From contig NZ_JALGBZ010000001.1 in assembly GCF_023757625.1 (NCBI RefSeq), forward strand, positions 372,001 through 436,000: a DNA stretch of 64,000 nt. Reading direction: 5' to 3'. The first letter of the stretch is position 1. Each line of letters starts with the position of its first letter. The DNA is from Halomonas sp. S3-1-1 (lineage in GTDB: Bacteria; Pseudomonadota; Gammaproteobacteria; Pseudomonadales; Halomonadaceae). Below the pieces are notes generated by a model, which was not told the origin of the DNA, ran no database searches, and saw only the letters and a program-made list of their open reading frames with translations. Positions 1 to 8,459 of this stretch are shown here, piece by piece. Position numbers and translations under genes: made by a program.

Positions 1-126
1 GTGGCGCTGTCGGCGCTTTTAGCCGGGCCGTTGGTGAGCACGCTTGGTTGGGCGGCGCTCAACGCGTGGCTGCTGCCGGTGTCGCTTTTGCCTATCGCCT
101 TGCTGGCGTGGCAAAAATATCGGTAG
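1..126 (+). CDS. C-terminal end of a membrane protein (partial)
   Basis: The frame is open from base 1 to a TAG at 124-126, giving 41 residues. They are almost wholly hydrophobic, with a proline-containing helix rich in Leu and Ala followed by a short basic tail (WQKYR). This looks like the last transmembrane helix of a multi-pass transporter, for example of the major facilitator type, but the family cannot be decided from so little. The gene's start lies outside the window. Confidence 0.5.
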   Translation: MALSALLAGPLVSTLGWAALNAWLLPVSLLPIALLAWQKYR

Positions 127-158
127 GATCACGCTTTTGGACAAGGTGCGCGCCACTC

Positions 159-332
159 ATGGCTCAGACGATCGAAAGCCCCTGTATCGGGGTCTGCAAG
201 CTCAAGAGCGGGCTCTGCACCGGCTGCGGGCGCAACATGGACGAGATCAGCCGTTGGCCCTCCATGAAGCGCCCGGAAAAGATGTCAACGCTCAAGCGCG
301 CCGAGCAGCGGCGCAAAAAGCTCGCGCGCTAA
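159..332 (+). CDS. DUF1289 family small cysteine-rich protein
   Basis: 57-residue protein. The N-terminal half has the DUF1289 pattern of four cysteines, CIGVC then CTGCGR, followed by an acidic/aromatic stretch (DEISRW). The C-terminus is strongly basic (QRRKKLAR). The cysteine arrangement suggests metal binding, but no function is established for the family. The ATG at 159 is chosen because the family motif begins a few residues after it; longer versions in the same frame would add residues the family lacks. The gene ends close to the convergent ABC transporter genes. Confidence 0.75.
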   Translation: MAQTIESPCIGVCKLKSGLCTGCGRNMDEISRWPSMKRPEKMSTLKRAEQRRKKLAR

Positions 333-360
333 TATCTTTTCTGGCGAGTCCCTTTCGCGA

Positions 361-1404
361 CTAATCCCTCTCCAGACACCAGCCCTCGGTCAGCGTGAGC
401 GCCACTGATTGGCCGGGCGTCAGCGCGCGCGGGTGGTAGGCCATGAGCGCGGTGCCGTCTTGTAGTTGCAGGTGCAGCTCGAAGCGCTCGCCGCGAAACG
501 TTTGATGCTCGAGGCGGGCGCTCAGATCCCGGGCGGTCGGGGCATCGGCTTTGATGCGAACGTGCTCCGGGCGCACCAGCACCGGCTGAGTGCGTGATGC
601 GAGCGGGGCGGTTAGGCCCTGCATCAATGTGGCCTCAGTCAGGCGCTGGCCCGGGGCGCCGTTGGCGATGTAAAGCTCGCTGCCCTGGCCGATGAAGCCC
701 GCGACCCACTGGCTTTTGGGCTCGCGGTAGAGCGTTTCGGGCGTGGCCCACTGAACGAGGCGGCCCTCGCGCATTACCGCGATGCGATCCGCCAGCGCCA
801 TCGCCTCGCTCTGGTCGTGGGTCACGTAGACCATGGTGGCCTGGGTGCGGCGGTGAAACGCTTGAAAGCTCTGCTCCATGGCGGCGCGCAGGTGACGGTC
901 CAGGTTCGCCAGCGGCTCGTCGAGCAGCACCACCGCCGGCTCCACCACCAGACAGCGCGCCAGCGCCACCCGCTGGCGCTGGCCGCCGGAAAGCGCTTGG
1001 GGCGTGCGGCTGGCATAGCCTTCGAGCTCTACCAGCGCCAGCGCCCGATGAACGCGTTCGCGGTAGGCCGCACCGCGCACCTTTTTGAGCTTCAAGGGGT
1101 AGCCGACGTTGTCCGCCACGCTCATGTGCGGCCACAGCGCGTAGGACTGAAACACCATCGCCATGTGGCGCTGCTCCGGCTCGACGTGGTGCGAGGCGCT
1201 TGCCAGCAGCGTGTCATTCAGGCGGATCTCGCCCCGGGAGACCGGCTCGAAGCCCGCCAGCATGCGCAGCATCGTGGTCTTGCCGCAGCCGCTGGGGCCT
1301 AACAGGGCGACGAACTCGCCGGGCTCAACGGTAAGCGAGAGATCGTCGACGGCGGCGTGCTCGCCAAAGAACTTGCTGACGCCTTCGATACTCAGCGCTG
1401 CCAT
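361..1404 (-). CDS. ABC transporter ATP-binding protein (FbpC/PotA-like)
   Basis: 347 residues. It energises import by the permease and binding protein encoded just upstream. Visible motifs are Walker A (GPSGCGKTT, about residue 36), the signature LSGGQRQRVALAR, Walker B (VVLLDEP) and the switch histidine in VTHDQSEAM. A C-terminal TOBE-like extension (about 240-347) is typical of the Fe3+/putrescine/sulfate CUT-type subfamily. The start overlaps the end of the permease gene by 13 nt, so the three genes form one operon (binding protein, permease, ATPase). Substrate is not decided by the sequence; iron(III) and 2-aminoethylphosphonate systems share this architecture. Confidence 0.85.
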   Translation of the reverse strand: MAALSIEGVSKFFGEHAAVDDLSLTVEPGEFVALLGPSGCGKTTMLRMLAGFEPVSRGEIRLNDTLLASASHHVEPEQRHMAMVFQSYALWPHMSVADNVGYPLKLKKVRGAAYRERVHRALALVELEGYASRTPQALSGGQRQRVALARCLVVEPAVVLLDEPLANLDRHLRAAMEQSFQAFHRRTQATMVYVTHDQSEAMALADRIAVMREGRLVQWATPETLYREPKSQWVAGFIGQGSELYIANGAPGQRLTEATLMQGLTAPLASRTQPVLVRPEHVRIKADAPTARDLSARLEHQTFRGERFELHLQLQDGTALMAYHPRALTPGQSVALTLTEGWCLERD

Positions 1405-3095
1405 GGCACGACTCCCTTGGGCAAACGAGGCGCCAGCAGGCTCAGGGCCAGCATCAGCGCGGCGACCAGCATGACCACCAGTATTGATACCGCCGAGGCC
1501 AGCACGCTTTCGCCGCCTTCATCCAAATTGAAAATCAGCACGCCTAGGGTTTCGTTGCCGGCGCTCCACAAAAGCGCCGAGACCGTGAGCTCGTTCACCG
1601 CGAGTAAAAACACCAACAGTCCGCCGGCGAACAGCGCCGGCGCCACCAGCGGCAGCACGATCGTGGCCATTCGCCGCCAGGGCCCGGCGCCGGCGAGCTG
1701 GGCGGCCTCCTCCAGCGACGGGTCGAGTTGAGCGAGACTGGCCGCCACCGGTTTCAAACACACCACCAGAAAGCGCGCTAGGTAGGCGATGAAAATCAGC
1801 GTCAGCGTGCCGTATAGCGCCACATCGATGATCGGCAGCGGGCGCACGAACAGCAGAATGCAGGCGATGGCAAGCACCACCCCGGGCAGCGCGTAGGGCA
1901 GCTCCACCGCGCCGAGCGCCAGGCTCTGAAGCCTGGGCGGCAGCCGGTAAAGGCGGTAGGCCAGCGGCAGGCTCGCGGCCATCAGCAAAAGCGCGGCGCC
2001 GCCGGCGAGCCACAGGCTGTTGCTCACCGCTCGCCAGGTCGCGCCCTGGCGGCTCAGTACCTCTTCATAGGCTGCGAGCGTGGCGGTGGCCGCGTTGAGC
2101 GGCACGCCCATGGCGGGCACCAGCGAGCTGATCATAAGGGCAGCGAGCGGGGCGACGAGAATCACCAGCAGCACGGCCACCATCAGTGCCGTGACGGGAA
2201 GCTTGAGGCGACCAAGTAAAAAGTCGTGGGCGCGGCCGCTGTGGCCGGTCAGCCCAAAGCGGCTGCGGCGCTGATAGCGCTGTTGAAGCGCCACGCCGAG
2301 CAGAGCGATAACGCCGATCAACAGCGACAGCGACGCCATTTCCGGCAGCACCCCGGTGCCGAAGCTCGCCATGCGCTGATAGATCAGCGTGGGCAGCACG
2401 TAAATCCCGGCGGGAATGCCGAGCATGGCCGGAATGCCGAAGTTACCAAGACTCGAGATGAACGCCATGGCCGCCCCCGCCACCAGAGCGCCGCGCGTCA
2501 CCGGCAGCACGATATGACCCCATACCTGGGACTGGCGGGCGCCGCTGATACGCGCGGCCTCGATGAGCTCTCGCGGCAACGCCAACAGAGAGGTGCGCAG
2601 CGCCAGAAACACCAGCGGCGCCGCCTGAATGCCGAGCAGCAGCGCAATGCCCTCGGCGGAGTAGAGCGGCTGGGGGCTACCGAGCGCCGGCGCGATACCT
2701 AAACTTTTGAGTAGCGGGCTCGCTGGGCCGAAGAGCTGCAGCCAGGCAAGGGCCGTCACCTGAGGCGGAATCATCATCGGCAGCATGAAGCAGAATACCA
2801 GTGCCGCCTTGGCGCGAATGTCGGTCAGCGTGATCACGAAGGCGAACAGGCTGCCAAGCACGAGCGCGATCAGCGTCCCCAGCCCCGAGGTGTAGATGCT
2901 GTACCCGAGCGCCCGCCAGGTGGCGCCACTTTGAAGCACGCGCACAAGCGGCGCGTCGCTGCCAAGGCTTAAATCCCCCAGCGCCTCGAATAGAAGCCGC
3001 GCGCTGGGAGCCAGACTCAAGGTAACGATGACGAGCGTCAGGGCCGTTAAAAGCCAGCGCTGCTGGCCACCGGCACCGATCTCGAAGGCCGCCAT
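1392..3095 (-). CDS. ABC transporter fused permease (FbpB/PhnV-like)
   Basis: 567 residues with about twelve hydrophobic segments in two halves, each carrying a binding-protein-dependent transport inner-membrane signature (around EAARISGA in the first half and EAAQLAGA in the second). Such double-length permeases are characteristic of Fe3+ (FbpB/SfuB) and putative 2-aminoethylphosphonate importers. The ATG overlaps the stop codon of the binding-protein gene by one base (TGATG), implying translational coupling. The 3' end overlaps the ATPase gene. No substrate-specific residues can be assigned. Confidence 0.85.
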   Translation of the reverse strand: MAAFEIGAGGQQRWLLTALTLVIVTLSLAPSARLLFEALGDLSLGSDAPLVRVLQSGATWRALGYSIYTSGLGTLIALVLGSLFAFVITLTDIRAKAALVFCFMLPMMIPPQVTALAWLQLFGPASPLLKSLGIAPALGSPQPLYSAEGIALLLGIQAAPLVFLALRTSLLALPRELIEAARISGARQSQVWGHIVLPVTRGALVAGAAMAFISSLGNFGIPAMLGIPAGIYVLPTLIYQRMASFGTGVLPEMASLSLLIGVIALLGVALQQRYQRRSRFGLTGHSGRAHDFLLGRLKLPVTALMVAVLLVILVAPLAALMISSLVPAMGVPLNAATATLAAYEEVLSRQGATWRAVSNSLWLAGGAALLLMAASLPLAYRLYRLPPRLQSLALGAVELPYALPGVVLAIACILLFVRPLPIIDVALYGTLTLIFIAYLARFLVVCLKPVAASLAQLDPSLEEAAQLAGAGPWRRMATIVLPLVAPALFAGGLLVFLLAVNELTVSALLWSAGNETLGVLIFNLDEGGESVLASAVSILVVMLVAALMLALSLLAPRLPKGVVPWQR

Positions 3096-4072
3096 CAGCC
3101 GCCGAACAACTCGCTAAAGCGCGCCTTCAGCGCCTCTTCCTGCTCGAGGGCATGGGCGGTATCCACCGGCATCAGCTCGATGGTATCCCGCGCGGGGAAG
3201 CCGTCTGGCGGTGCCACGCCGTCGCGGGCGGGCAGGTAGCCTTGGTCGCTGACCAGCTGCTGGCCGTCTTGCGAGAGCACGAAGTCGACGAACTGCTGGG
3301 CGGCGTCGACGTTGTCGGCATCCGCCATGATCGCCACCGGCTCGGTCACTGCGCTCACGCCCTCGTCGGGAAATACGAACTCGACCGGCGAGCCCTTGGC
3401 CGCTTCGCGAATCGGCAGAAAATCCACCACGATGCCGTAGGCCTTGGTGCCCGCGGCGATGGCGTTGAACACGCCGCCGTTGCCGCTTTGCGCCTCGACG
3501 CGATTGTCGCGAAGCCCCTCGTAATACGCCTCACCCAGCGCGGGGTTGCCGGTGATTGCCGCCATATGGATCAGCGCCGCCCCCGAGTAGAGCGGGCTTG
3601 GCATGGCCACCAAGCCTTCGTAATCGGGGTCGAGCAGGTCCTGCCAGCTCGACGGCCGATGTTCGGCGCCGGTGTTATAGACGATGCCGGTGGTGATCAG
3701 CTTGGTGCCGTAGTAGTAGCCGTCCGGATCGAAAATGCTCGAATCGAACGCCTCGCGCTCCGGGCTCTGGTAGGGCTGCAGGTGGCCGTCGCGCTTGAGC
3801 GACTCCATGGTCATGCTGTCGGCGATCAGGAGCACGTCCGGATTGCTCATGCCGGCGGCAAGCTCCGAGCGCAGTCTCGTCATCAAGCGCGTGGTGCCGT
3901 CGCGCACCCACTCCACCTCGATGTCGGGATGGGCGGCCATGAACGCATCGACGGTCTGCTGAGCGTCGCTTTGGGGCTGGCTGGTGTAGAGCGTGAGCGT
4001 GTCAGCGGCGCTGGCGCCGGCAAGCGTAAGGGCCGAGAGCGCAACGGCAAGGCAAAGCGGGCGTTTGAGCAT
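3095..4072 (-). CDS. ABC transporter periplasmic substrate-binding protein (FbpA/PhnS-like)
   Basis: 325 residues. A signal peptide is evident (basic MLKRP, hydrophobic core, Ala-rich cleavage region ending near ASAAD), and the mature start LTLYTSQP is typical of iron/thiamine/aminoethylphosphonate binding proteins (type 2 periplasmic fold). The ATG at 4072 is preferred over an upstream one at 4102 because the signal peptide starts there and a GGAG lies 8 nt upstream. First gene of a three-gene import operon. Substrate could be Fe3+ or an organophosphonate; no phn degradation genes are adjacent. Confidence 0.82.
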   Translation of the reverse strand: MLKRPLCLAVALSALTLAGASAADTLTLYTSQPQSDAQQTVDAFMAAHPDIEVEWVRDGTTRLMTRLRSELAAGMSNPDVLLIADSMTMESLKRDGHLQPYQSPEREAFDSSIFDPDGYYYGTKLITTGIVYNTGAEHRPSSWQDLLDPDYEGLVAMPSPLYSGAALIHMAAITGNPALGEAYYEGLRDNRVEAQSGNGGVFNAIAAGTKAYGIVVDFLPIREAAKGSPVEFVFPDEGVSAVTEPVAIMADADNVDAAQQFVDFVLSQDGQQLVSDQGYLPARDGVAPPDGFPARDTIELMPVDTAHALEQEEALKARFSELFGG

Positions 4073-4172
4073 GGGGACGTCTCCAGAAAGGTGAGCGTCC
4101 ATTAGCCTACGAGCGTTGGCTTACACTTCCATGACAGCGCCGCTTGGGTGAACATCTTTGCTTGAAAACGCG

Positions 4173-4652
4173 CTAAACGCGATACTTGTGCAGCAGATCG
4201 AGCGGGATGTGGCAGTAGTCGTTGGGGTTGAGCGTCAAACGGTCCTGATGTTCCGGGTCGCTTTTGACATAGTTGGAAAGCGGCGCCACTTCGACCGCGA
4301 TTCGGTCGCTATCGTCACGCGCGTGAATATAGGCCCTGGCCGCCTCAAGGTGCGCCGCTTGTCGGCTGTAGACCCCTGTGCGGTATTTTTCACCGACATC
4401 TTCCCCCTGGCGGTTAACGCTGTAGGGGTCGATGATTTCAAAGAAGTACCCCATCAGGGCCGAAACGCCCACCTCGCGCGTATCGAACTCGACGCGCACG
4501 CACTCGGCGTAGCCGTCGTAGTTCGAGGCGGTGGTCGAAGACGCGCCGTTGGCCCGACCGGCTTCGGTACCCACGACCCCGGGCAGGTGGCGCATGAACT
4601 CCTGCACGCCCCACAGGCAGCCGCCGGCAAAAAAGATCTCGTGTATGGCCAT
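4173..4652 (-). CDS. msrA: Peptide methionine sulfoxide reductase MsrA
   Basis: 159 residues, a short form of MsrA, which reduces methionine-S-sulfoxide in proteins and repairs oxidative damage. The catalytic motif is seen near the N-terminus as FAGGCLWGVQEF, with Leu where most family members have Phe (GCFWG). The conserved GEDVGEKYRTGVY segment and the central SNYDGYAE region also fit. It lacks the N-terminal extension of the E. coli enzyme. Single-gene unit with its own well-formed sigma-70 promoter (4729-4757, minus strand). Confidence 0.88.
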   Translation of the reverse strand: MAIHEIFFAGGCLWGVQEFMRHLPGVVGTEAGRANGASSTTASNYDGYAECVRVEFDTREVGVSALMGYFFEIIDPYSVNRQGEDVGEKYRTGVYSRQAAHLEAARAYIHARDDSDRIAVEVAPLSNYVKSDPEHQDRLTLNPNDYCHIPLDLLHKYRV

Positions 4653-4996
4653 CCGTTTTACTCATCATCCAAATGTCGCCCCCTTAAAAACGAGAGAAGA
4701 GGGGCGGCGTTGATTTGATTGAGCGTTTTTTATAGAGACTCTTACAGGGCTTATCAAATTCAGAGTCTAACAAACGCGTCAGCGCCCGGGTGTCGCTTGG
4801 GGCTTGGCGCTTTGGCGTGGATACCTTTCATACGCAAGGCGCCCGTCGCCCGATGAGCGTCGACAATCCTTTGACGGTAAAGGATGATGTTTTTAAGCAC
4901 CGTTTAACTGCCAACGACCGCGATTTTGTTATGCTGTCACGAGGTTTGCTTCGGCGTGCTCGGCGCCGGTTTCTTCATTCATGAAAGGACGCTCTT
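4653..4996. other. Intergenic region between msrA and the phosphonate-type ABC operon
   Basis: 344 bases between divergent genes. The left part holds the msrA promoter. The right part holds the unmapped promoter of the plus-strand ABC operon; only a loose candidate near 4870-4900 (TTTGAC followed by AT-rich sequence) is visible. A 64-codon open frame at 4790-4984 has no homology I recognise and no convincing ribosome-binding site, and is not called. Confidence 0.5.
4729..4757 (-). promoter_or_regulatory. Sigma-70-type promoter of msrA
   Basis: Read on the minus strand: TTGATA (4757-4752), a 17-nt spacer, then TATAAA (4734-4729). Both hexamers match consensus in five of six positions and the spacing is ideal. 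Transcription would start near 4722, about 70 nt before the msrA ATG. Confidence 0.7.
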
Positions 4997-5863
4997 ATGT
5001 CTCGCCCACCGCTACTGGCCCGTGCGGCCGTTCTGTTTGCGCTGGTGTCGCCGCTGGCCGCCGCCGATACGCTGGTGTTCACCGCTATTCCCGACGAGGA
5101 CGAAACGCGCCTGCAGGAGCGTTTTCAGTCGGTGGCGGACTACCTCTCTGATGAGCTCGATGTCGACGTGCGTTTTATTCCCGTGACCTCCTACGCCGCC
5201 TCGGTCACCGCGTTTCGCAATAATCAGGTGCAGTTGGCCTGGTTCGGCGGCTTTACCGGCGTACAGGCGCGCGAGCTGGTGCCGGGCTCCCAGGCTATCG
5301 CTCAGGGCGTCGAGGACCCGGAGTACAAGAGCTACTTTATCGCCAATGCGTCCACCGGCATCGAGCCGGTCGAGTCCGATACCGCCCCGGAGGCGCTCGA
5401 AGGGCTTACCTTTACCTTCGGTTCGCAAAGCTCGACCTCCGGGCGGCTGATGCCGGAGTACTTTCTGACCCGGGATCTGGGTGCCTCGCCGGACGAGCTT
5501 TTTTCGCGCGTGGGCTACAGCGGCAACCACAGCCGCACGGTGTCGCTGGTGCAGTCCGGCGCTTATCAAGCGGGCGTGTTGAGCTATACCGCTTGGGAGA
5601 ACGAGGTCGAACAGGGCAACGTCGACCCGGAGCAGGTGCAGATCGTCTGGGAGTCACCGACCTACCCGGACTACCACTGGACCGTGCGTGGCGACGTCGA
5701 CGAGCGCTTCGGCGAAGGGTTCACCGAGCGGTTGCAGCAGGCGCTTTTGGACATGGACGACCCGGATCTTCTAGCGAGCTTCCCGCGCTCGGGCTTCATC
5801 CCCGCCTCGAACGAGGATTTCCAGCCGATTCATGACGTCGCCGTGTCGCTGGATCTGCTGTAA
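4997..5863 (+). CDS. PhnD-like ABC transporter substrate-binding protein
   Basis: 288 residues with a signal peptide (MSRPPLLARAAVLFALVSPL, cleavage after AAA). The mature protein has the PhnD family layout: an N-terminal FTAIPDED strand, a YLSDELDVDV segment and a QLAWFGGFTGVQA motif in the ligand-binding lobe. PhnD proteins bind phosphonate, phosphite or related oxyanions; selenate has also been proposed for one subfamily. First gene of a three-gene operon with the ATPase starting 3 nt after its stop. No C-P lyase or oxidative phosphonate genes lie nearby, so the ligand remains open. Confidence 0.8.
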   Translation: MSRPPLLARAAVLFALVSPLAAADTLVFTAIPDEDETRLQERFQSVADYLSDELDVDVRFIPVTSYAASVTAFRNNQVQLAWFGGFTGVQARELVPGSQAIAQGVEDPEYKSYFIANASTGIEPVESDTAPEALEGLTFTFGSQSSTSGRLMPEYFLTRDLGASPDELFSRVGYSGNHSRTVSLVQSGAYQAGVLSYTAWENEVEQGNVDPEQVQIVWESPTYPDYHWTVRGDVDERFGEGFTERLQQALLDMDDPDLLASFPRSGFIPASNEDFQPIHDVAVSLDLL

Positions 5864-5865
5864 GG

Positions 5866-6519
5866 GTGAGCGACTTCGTTTTACAAGACGCCGAGGCGCA
5901 CTACGGCGCCACGCGGGTGCTCGGGCCGCTTTCGCTGTCGATCGACAAGGGCGAGCACGTAGCGCTCGTTGGCAAGAGCGGGGCGGGCAAGTCCACGCTG
6001 CTCTCCTTGATGTATGACCGCTGGCAGAAACAGCCGGTGGCGCTGATGCCCCAGGCGCTGGGGCTGGTGGATACGCTGTCGGTGTTTCACAACGTCTACA
6101 TGGGGCGGCTCGACCGCCACGCTTGGTGGCGCAACCTGACAACGCTTGCCAAACCCTGGAAGCGCGACATTGATGAGATCGTCGCACTGCTCGATGAGGT
6201 GGGTATTGGCGAGAAACGCTGGACCCCCTGCGGTGAGCTCTCCGGCGGCCAGCGCCAGCGCGTGGCGGCGGCCCGGGTGCTCTATCAGCAAGGAGCGCTC
6301 TTACTGGCCGACGAGCCGGTCTCAGCGCTCGATGGCCCCCAGGCAAGCAAGATCATGGGCAAGCTGACCCAGGGCTACCCGCGCACGGTGCTGGCGATGC
6401 ACGATCTGGAGCTGGCGCTTGCGTTCTGCACCCGCATCGTCGGGCTCAAGGATGGCGCCATCGCGCTGGATGCGCCGAGTGAGACGCTCACGACGGCCTC
6501 TCTTCAGGATCTCTACTGA
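5866..6519 (+). CDS. PhnC-like ABC transporter ATP-binding protein
   Basis: 217 residues, shorter than typical PhnC (about 250-260). Walker A is GKSGAGKST near residue 39, the signature is LSGGQRQRVAAAR, and Walker B is LLADEPVSALD. The gene uses a GTG start 3 nt after the binding-protein stop, and its TGA overlaps the permease ATG (ATGA-type coupling). It powers import of the PhnD-type ligand. The shortness is mainly in the region between Walker A and the signature. Confidence 0.82.
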   Translation: MSDFVLQDAEAHYGATRVLGPLSLSIDKGEHVALVGKSGAGKSTLLSLMYDRWQKQPVALMPQALGLVDTLSVFHNVYMGRLDRHAWWRNLTTLAKPWKRDIDEIVALLDEVGIGEKRWTPCGELSGGQRQRVAAARVLYQQGALLLADEPVSALDGPQASKIMGKLTQGYPRTVLAMHDLELALAFCTRIVGLKDGAIALDAPSETLTTASLQDLY

Positions 6520-7994
6520 TGCCGCTCTCCGCCACGACCCGCGTCACGCTCGGGCTCGTTCTGCTGGCGCTGGTGTGCCTGGCGCTTGGCGATTTCGAGA
6601 TCAGCGCTCACGACCCCTGGCATTCGCTTGGCCATCTCTTTTTAGGCGTGATCCAGCCGGACTTCACCGCCGTGGATTCACTTGGCGAGGCGCTTTTGCG
6701 CACCGTGGCGTTTGCCTTCGTGGGCGTCGGGGTCGGGGCGCTGGCCGGGATGCTGCTGGCGCTGGTCTTTCACCGTTGGTGGGTGCGCACCTTCAGCGCC
6801 TTCATCCGCGCCATCCACGAACTCTTCTGGGCACTGATCTTTCTGCAAAGCTTCGGCCTGCACCCGCTGACCGGGGTGCTGGCCATTGCCATTCCCTACG
6901 CGGGAATCTTTGCCAAGGTCTACGCGGAAATCCTCGATGAAACCGATCCACTGCCCGGTGAGGTGCTGCCGCGCGGGGCCGATCGGGTCTCCAAACTCGT
7001 TTACGCGCGCATCAGCCAGGCCTGGCCTCATTTGGTGAGCTACACGGCCTACCGGCTGGAGTGCGGGCTGCGCTCCAGCGCGGTGCTCGGCTTCGTCGGC
7101 ATGCCGACCATCGGCTATCACCTGATGGCGGCGTTCGCCCAGGGCCACTACCCGACGGTCGGGGCGCTGCTGCTGATGTTCTATCTGCTGATCGGTACGC
7201 TACGCCTTTGGGTGCGCCCGAAAATCCTGCCGCTTTATTTGCTTGCAGCGCCTTTCTTGCTGGGCACCGGGCTTCCCATCATGTGGGCGAACGTGACGCG
7301 GTTTTTTACCGAGGACATCGTGCCCGCGCCGCTCAGACGAGGGGAGGGGCTTCCCGCAATGTGGGAGTGGTTTACCCGGCTGTTCGTCGACCAGGCGCTG
7401 CCGGGCATCTGGAATACGCTGCTGCTCACCCAGATCGCGCTGGTGGCTACCGGAGCGCTGGCGCTGCTACTTTTCCCGCTGATTTCGCGCCACTTCACGG
7501 GCCGCTTCGGCGGCGTGGCAGGCCACGTAGTGCTGGTGGTGATGCGCTCGACGCCGGAGTACATGCTCGCGTTCATCCTGCTTCAGCTCTGGGGGCCGTC
7601 GATGCTGCCGGCGGTGGTGGCGCTGGCGCTGCACAACGGCGGCATCATCGCGCACCTCATCGGGCGGCGCAGCAACGAGGTGACACTTCGCCAGGATGCC
7701 CCGACGGGCGTCGACCGCTACGCCTATGAGATGGTGCCCCGACTTTACGGCCCCTTTCTGGCGCTTTTGTTCTACCGCTGGGAGATCATCATGCGCGAGA
7801 CGGCGATTCTGGGCATCCTCGGCATCGCCACCCTCGGTTTCTACGTGGACAGTGCGATCCAGGAGATTCGTTTTGACCGCGCGATGGTGCTGATATTGAT
7901 CACCGCGCTGCTCAACATTGGCGTCGACGTGCTGGCCAGGCGCCTACGCGGGCATTTGCGCCTGCGCCACGGGGTCAACCGCCAGCAGTGCTAG
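6519..7994 (+). CDS. PhnE-like ABC transporter permease, double length
   Basis: 491 residues, roughly twice the usual PhnE. Two permease domains are seen: the first about residues 60-240 and the second about 290-485, each ending with a glycine-rich cytoplasmic loop (VLGFVGMPTIGYH; ILGILGIATLGFY). About ten to twelve membrane segments are likely. Such fused PhnE proteins supply both halves of the channel from one gene. Starts within the stop codon of the ATPase gene; last gene of this operon. Confidence 0.82.
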   Translation: MPLSATTRVTLGLVLLALVCLALGDFEISAHDPWHSLGHLFLGVIQPDFTAVDSLGEALLRTVAFAFVGVGVGALAGMLLALVFHRWWVRTFSAFIRAIHELFWALIFLQSFGLHPLTGVLAIAIPYAGIFAKVYAEILDETDPLPGEVLPRGADRVSKLVYARISQAWPHLVSYTAYRLECGLRSSAVLGFVGMPTIGYHLMAAFAQGHYPTVGALLLMFYLLIGTLRLWVRPKILPLYLLAAPFLLGTGLPIMWANVTRFFTEDIVPAPLRRGEGLPAMWEWFTRLFVDQALPGIWNTLLLTQIALVATGALALLLFPLISRHFTGRFGGVAGHVVLVVMRSTPEYMLAFILLQLWGPSMLPAVVALALHNGGIIAHLIGRRSNEVTLRQDAPTGVDRYAYEMVPRLYGPFLALLFYRWEIIMRETAILGILGIATLGFYVDSAIQEIRFDRAMVLILITALLNIGVDVLARRLRGHLRLRHGVNRQQC

Positions 7995-8030
7995 GCGCTC
8001 TCTGGCAACGTCGAGTCGCCCGAGCCTTGA

Positions 8031-8315
8031 TCAGGCGTCCTGGTCGGTGTCCGGCAGCCGCCTGAAGTAGATGAAGCGGTGAAGTCGAATGAGCGGGCGG
8101 ATCAAAAGCTGCACGCTGCCAATCAGAAAAAGCCATACGCCGATGGTCTGTACGCTGCCCTCGAAAAAGAAGCAGACGCTGCCAATCACGAACCAGATAC
8201 CGATCAGAATATCATTGACGATGCTTAAGGCTTCGTAGCGCTGATGAACGACGAGTTCGCGCTGACCGATGGTAAAAAGCCAGTCGCCACTTTGGGGACG
8301 GTGTTGGCGCTGCAT
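8031..8315 (-). CDS. YrhK domain membrane protein
   Basis: 94 residues. Two hydrophobic helices (about residues 35-55 and 60-78) with a conserved FEGSVQTIGVWLFLIGS segment match the YrhK domain, a small family of unknown function. The ATG at 8315 is chosen over the one at 8330 because an AAGGAG ribosome-binding site lies 6 nt upstream of it; the upstream ATG would put that site inside the coding sequence. Confidence 0.75.
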   Translation of the reverse strand: MQRQHRPQSGDWLFTIGQRELVVHQRYEALSIVNDILIGIWFVIGSVCFFFEGSVQTIGVWLFLIGSVQLLIRPLIRLHRFIYFRRLPDTDQDA

Positions 8316-8459
8316 GGAAATCTCCTTCATTTAAAAACGAACGTTAATGATAGAACGTGTGTCACATGATGCTATTGCGTGGGCTAGGCGGCGTGTCATT
8401 GTCCAAAACGTGCCGTAAAATGTAATAAAAGGTAAAGTGTTACGGGCATGGGAGAGCGT

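Noticed and set aside
4790-4984. 64-codon plus-strand frame upstream of the PhnD-like gene
   Set aside because: No good ribosome-binding site, no family resemblance, and it sits where a promoter is expected.
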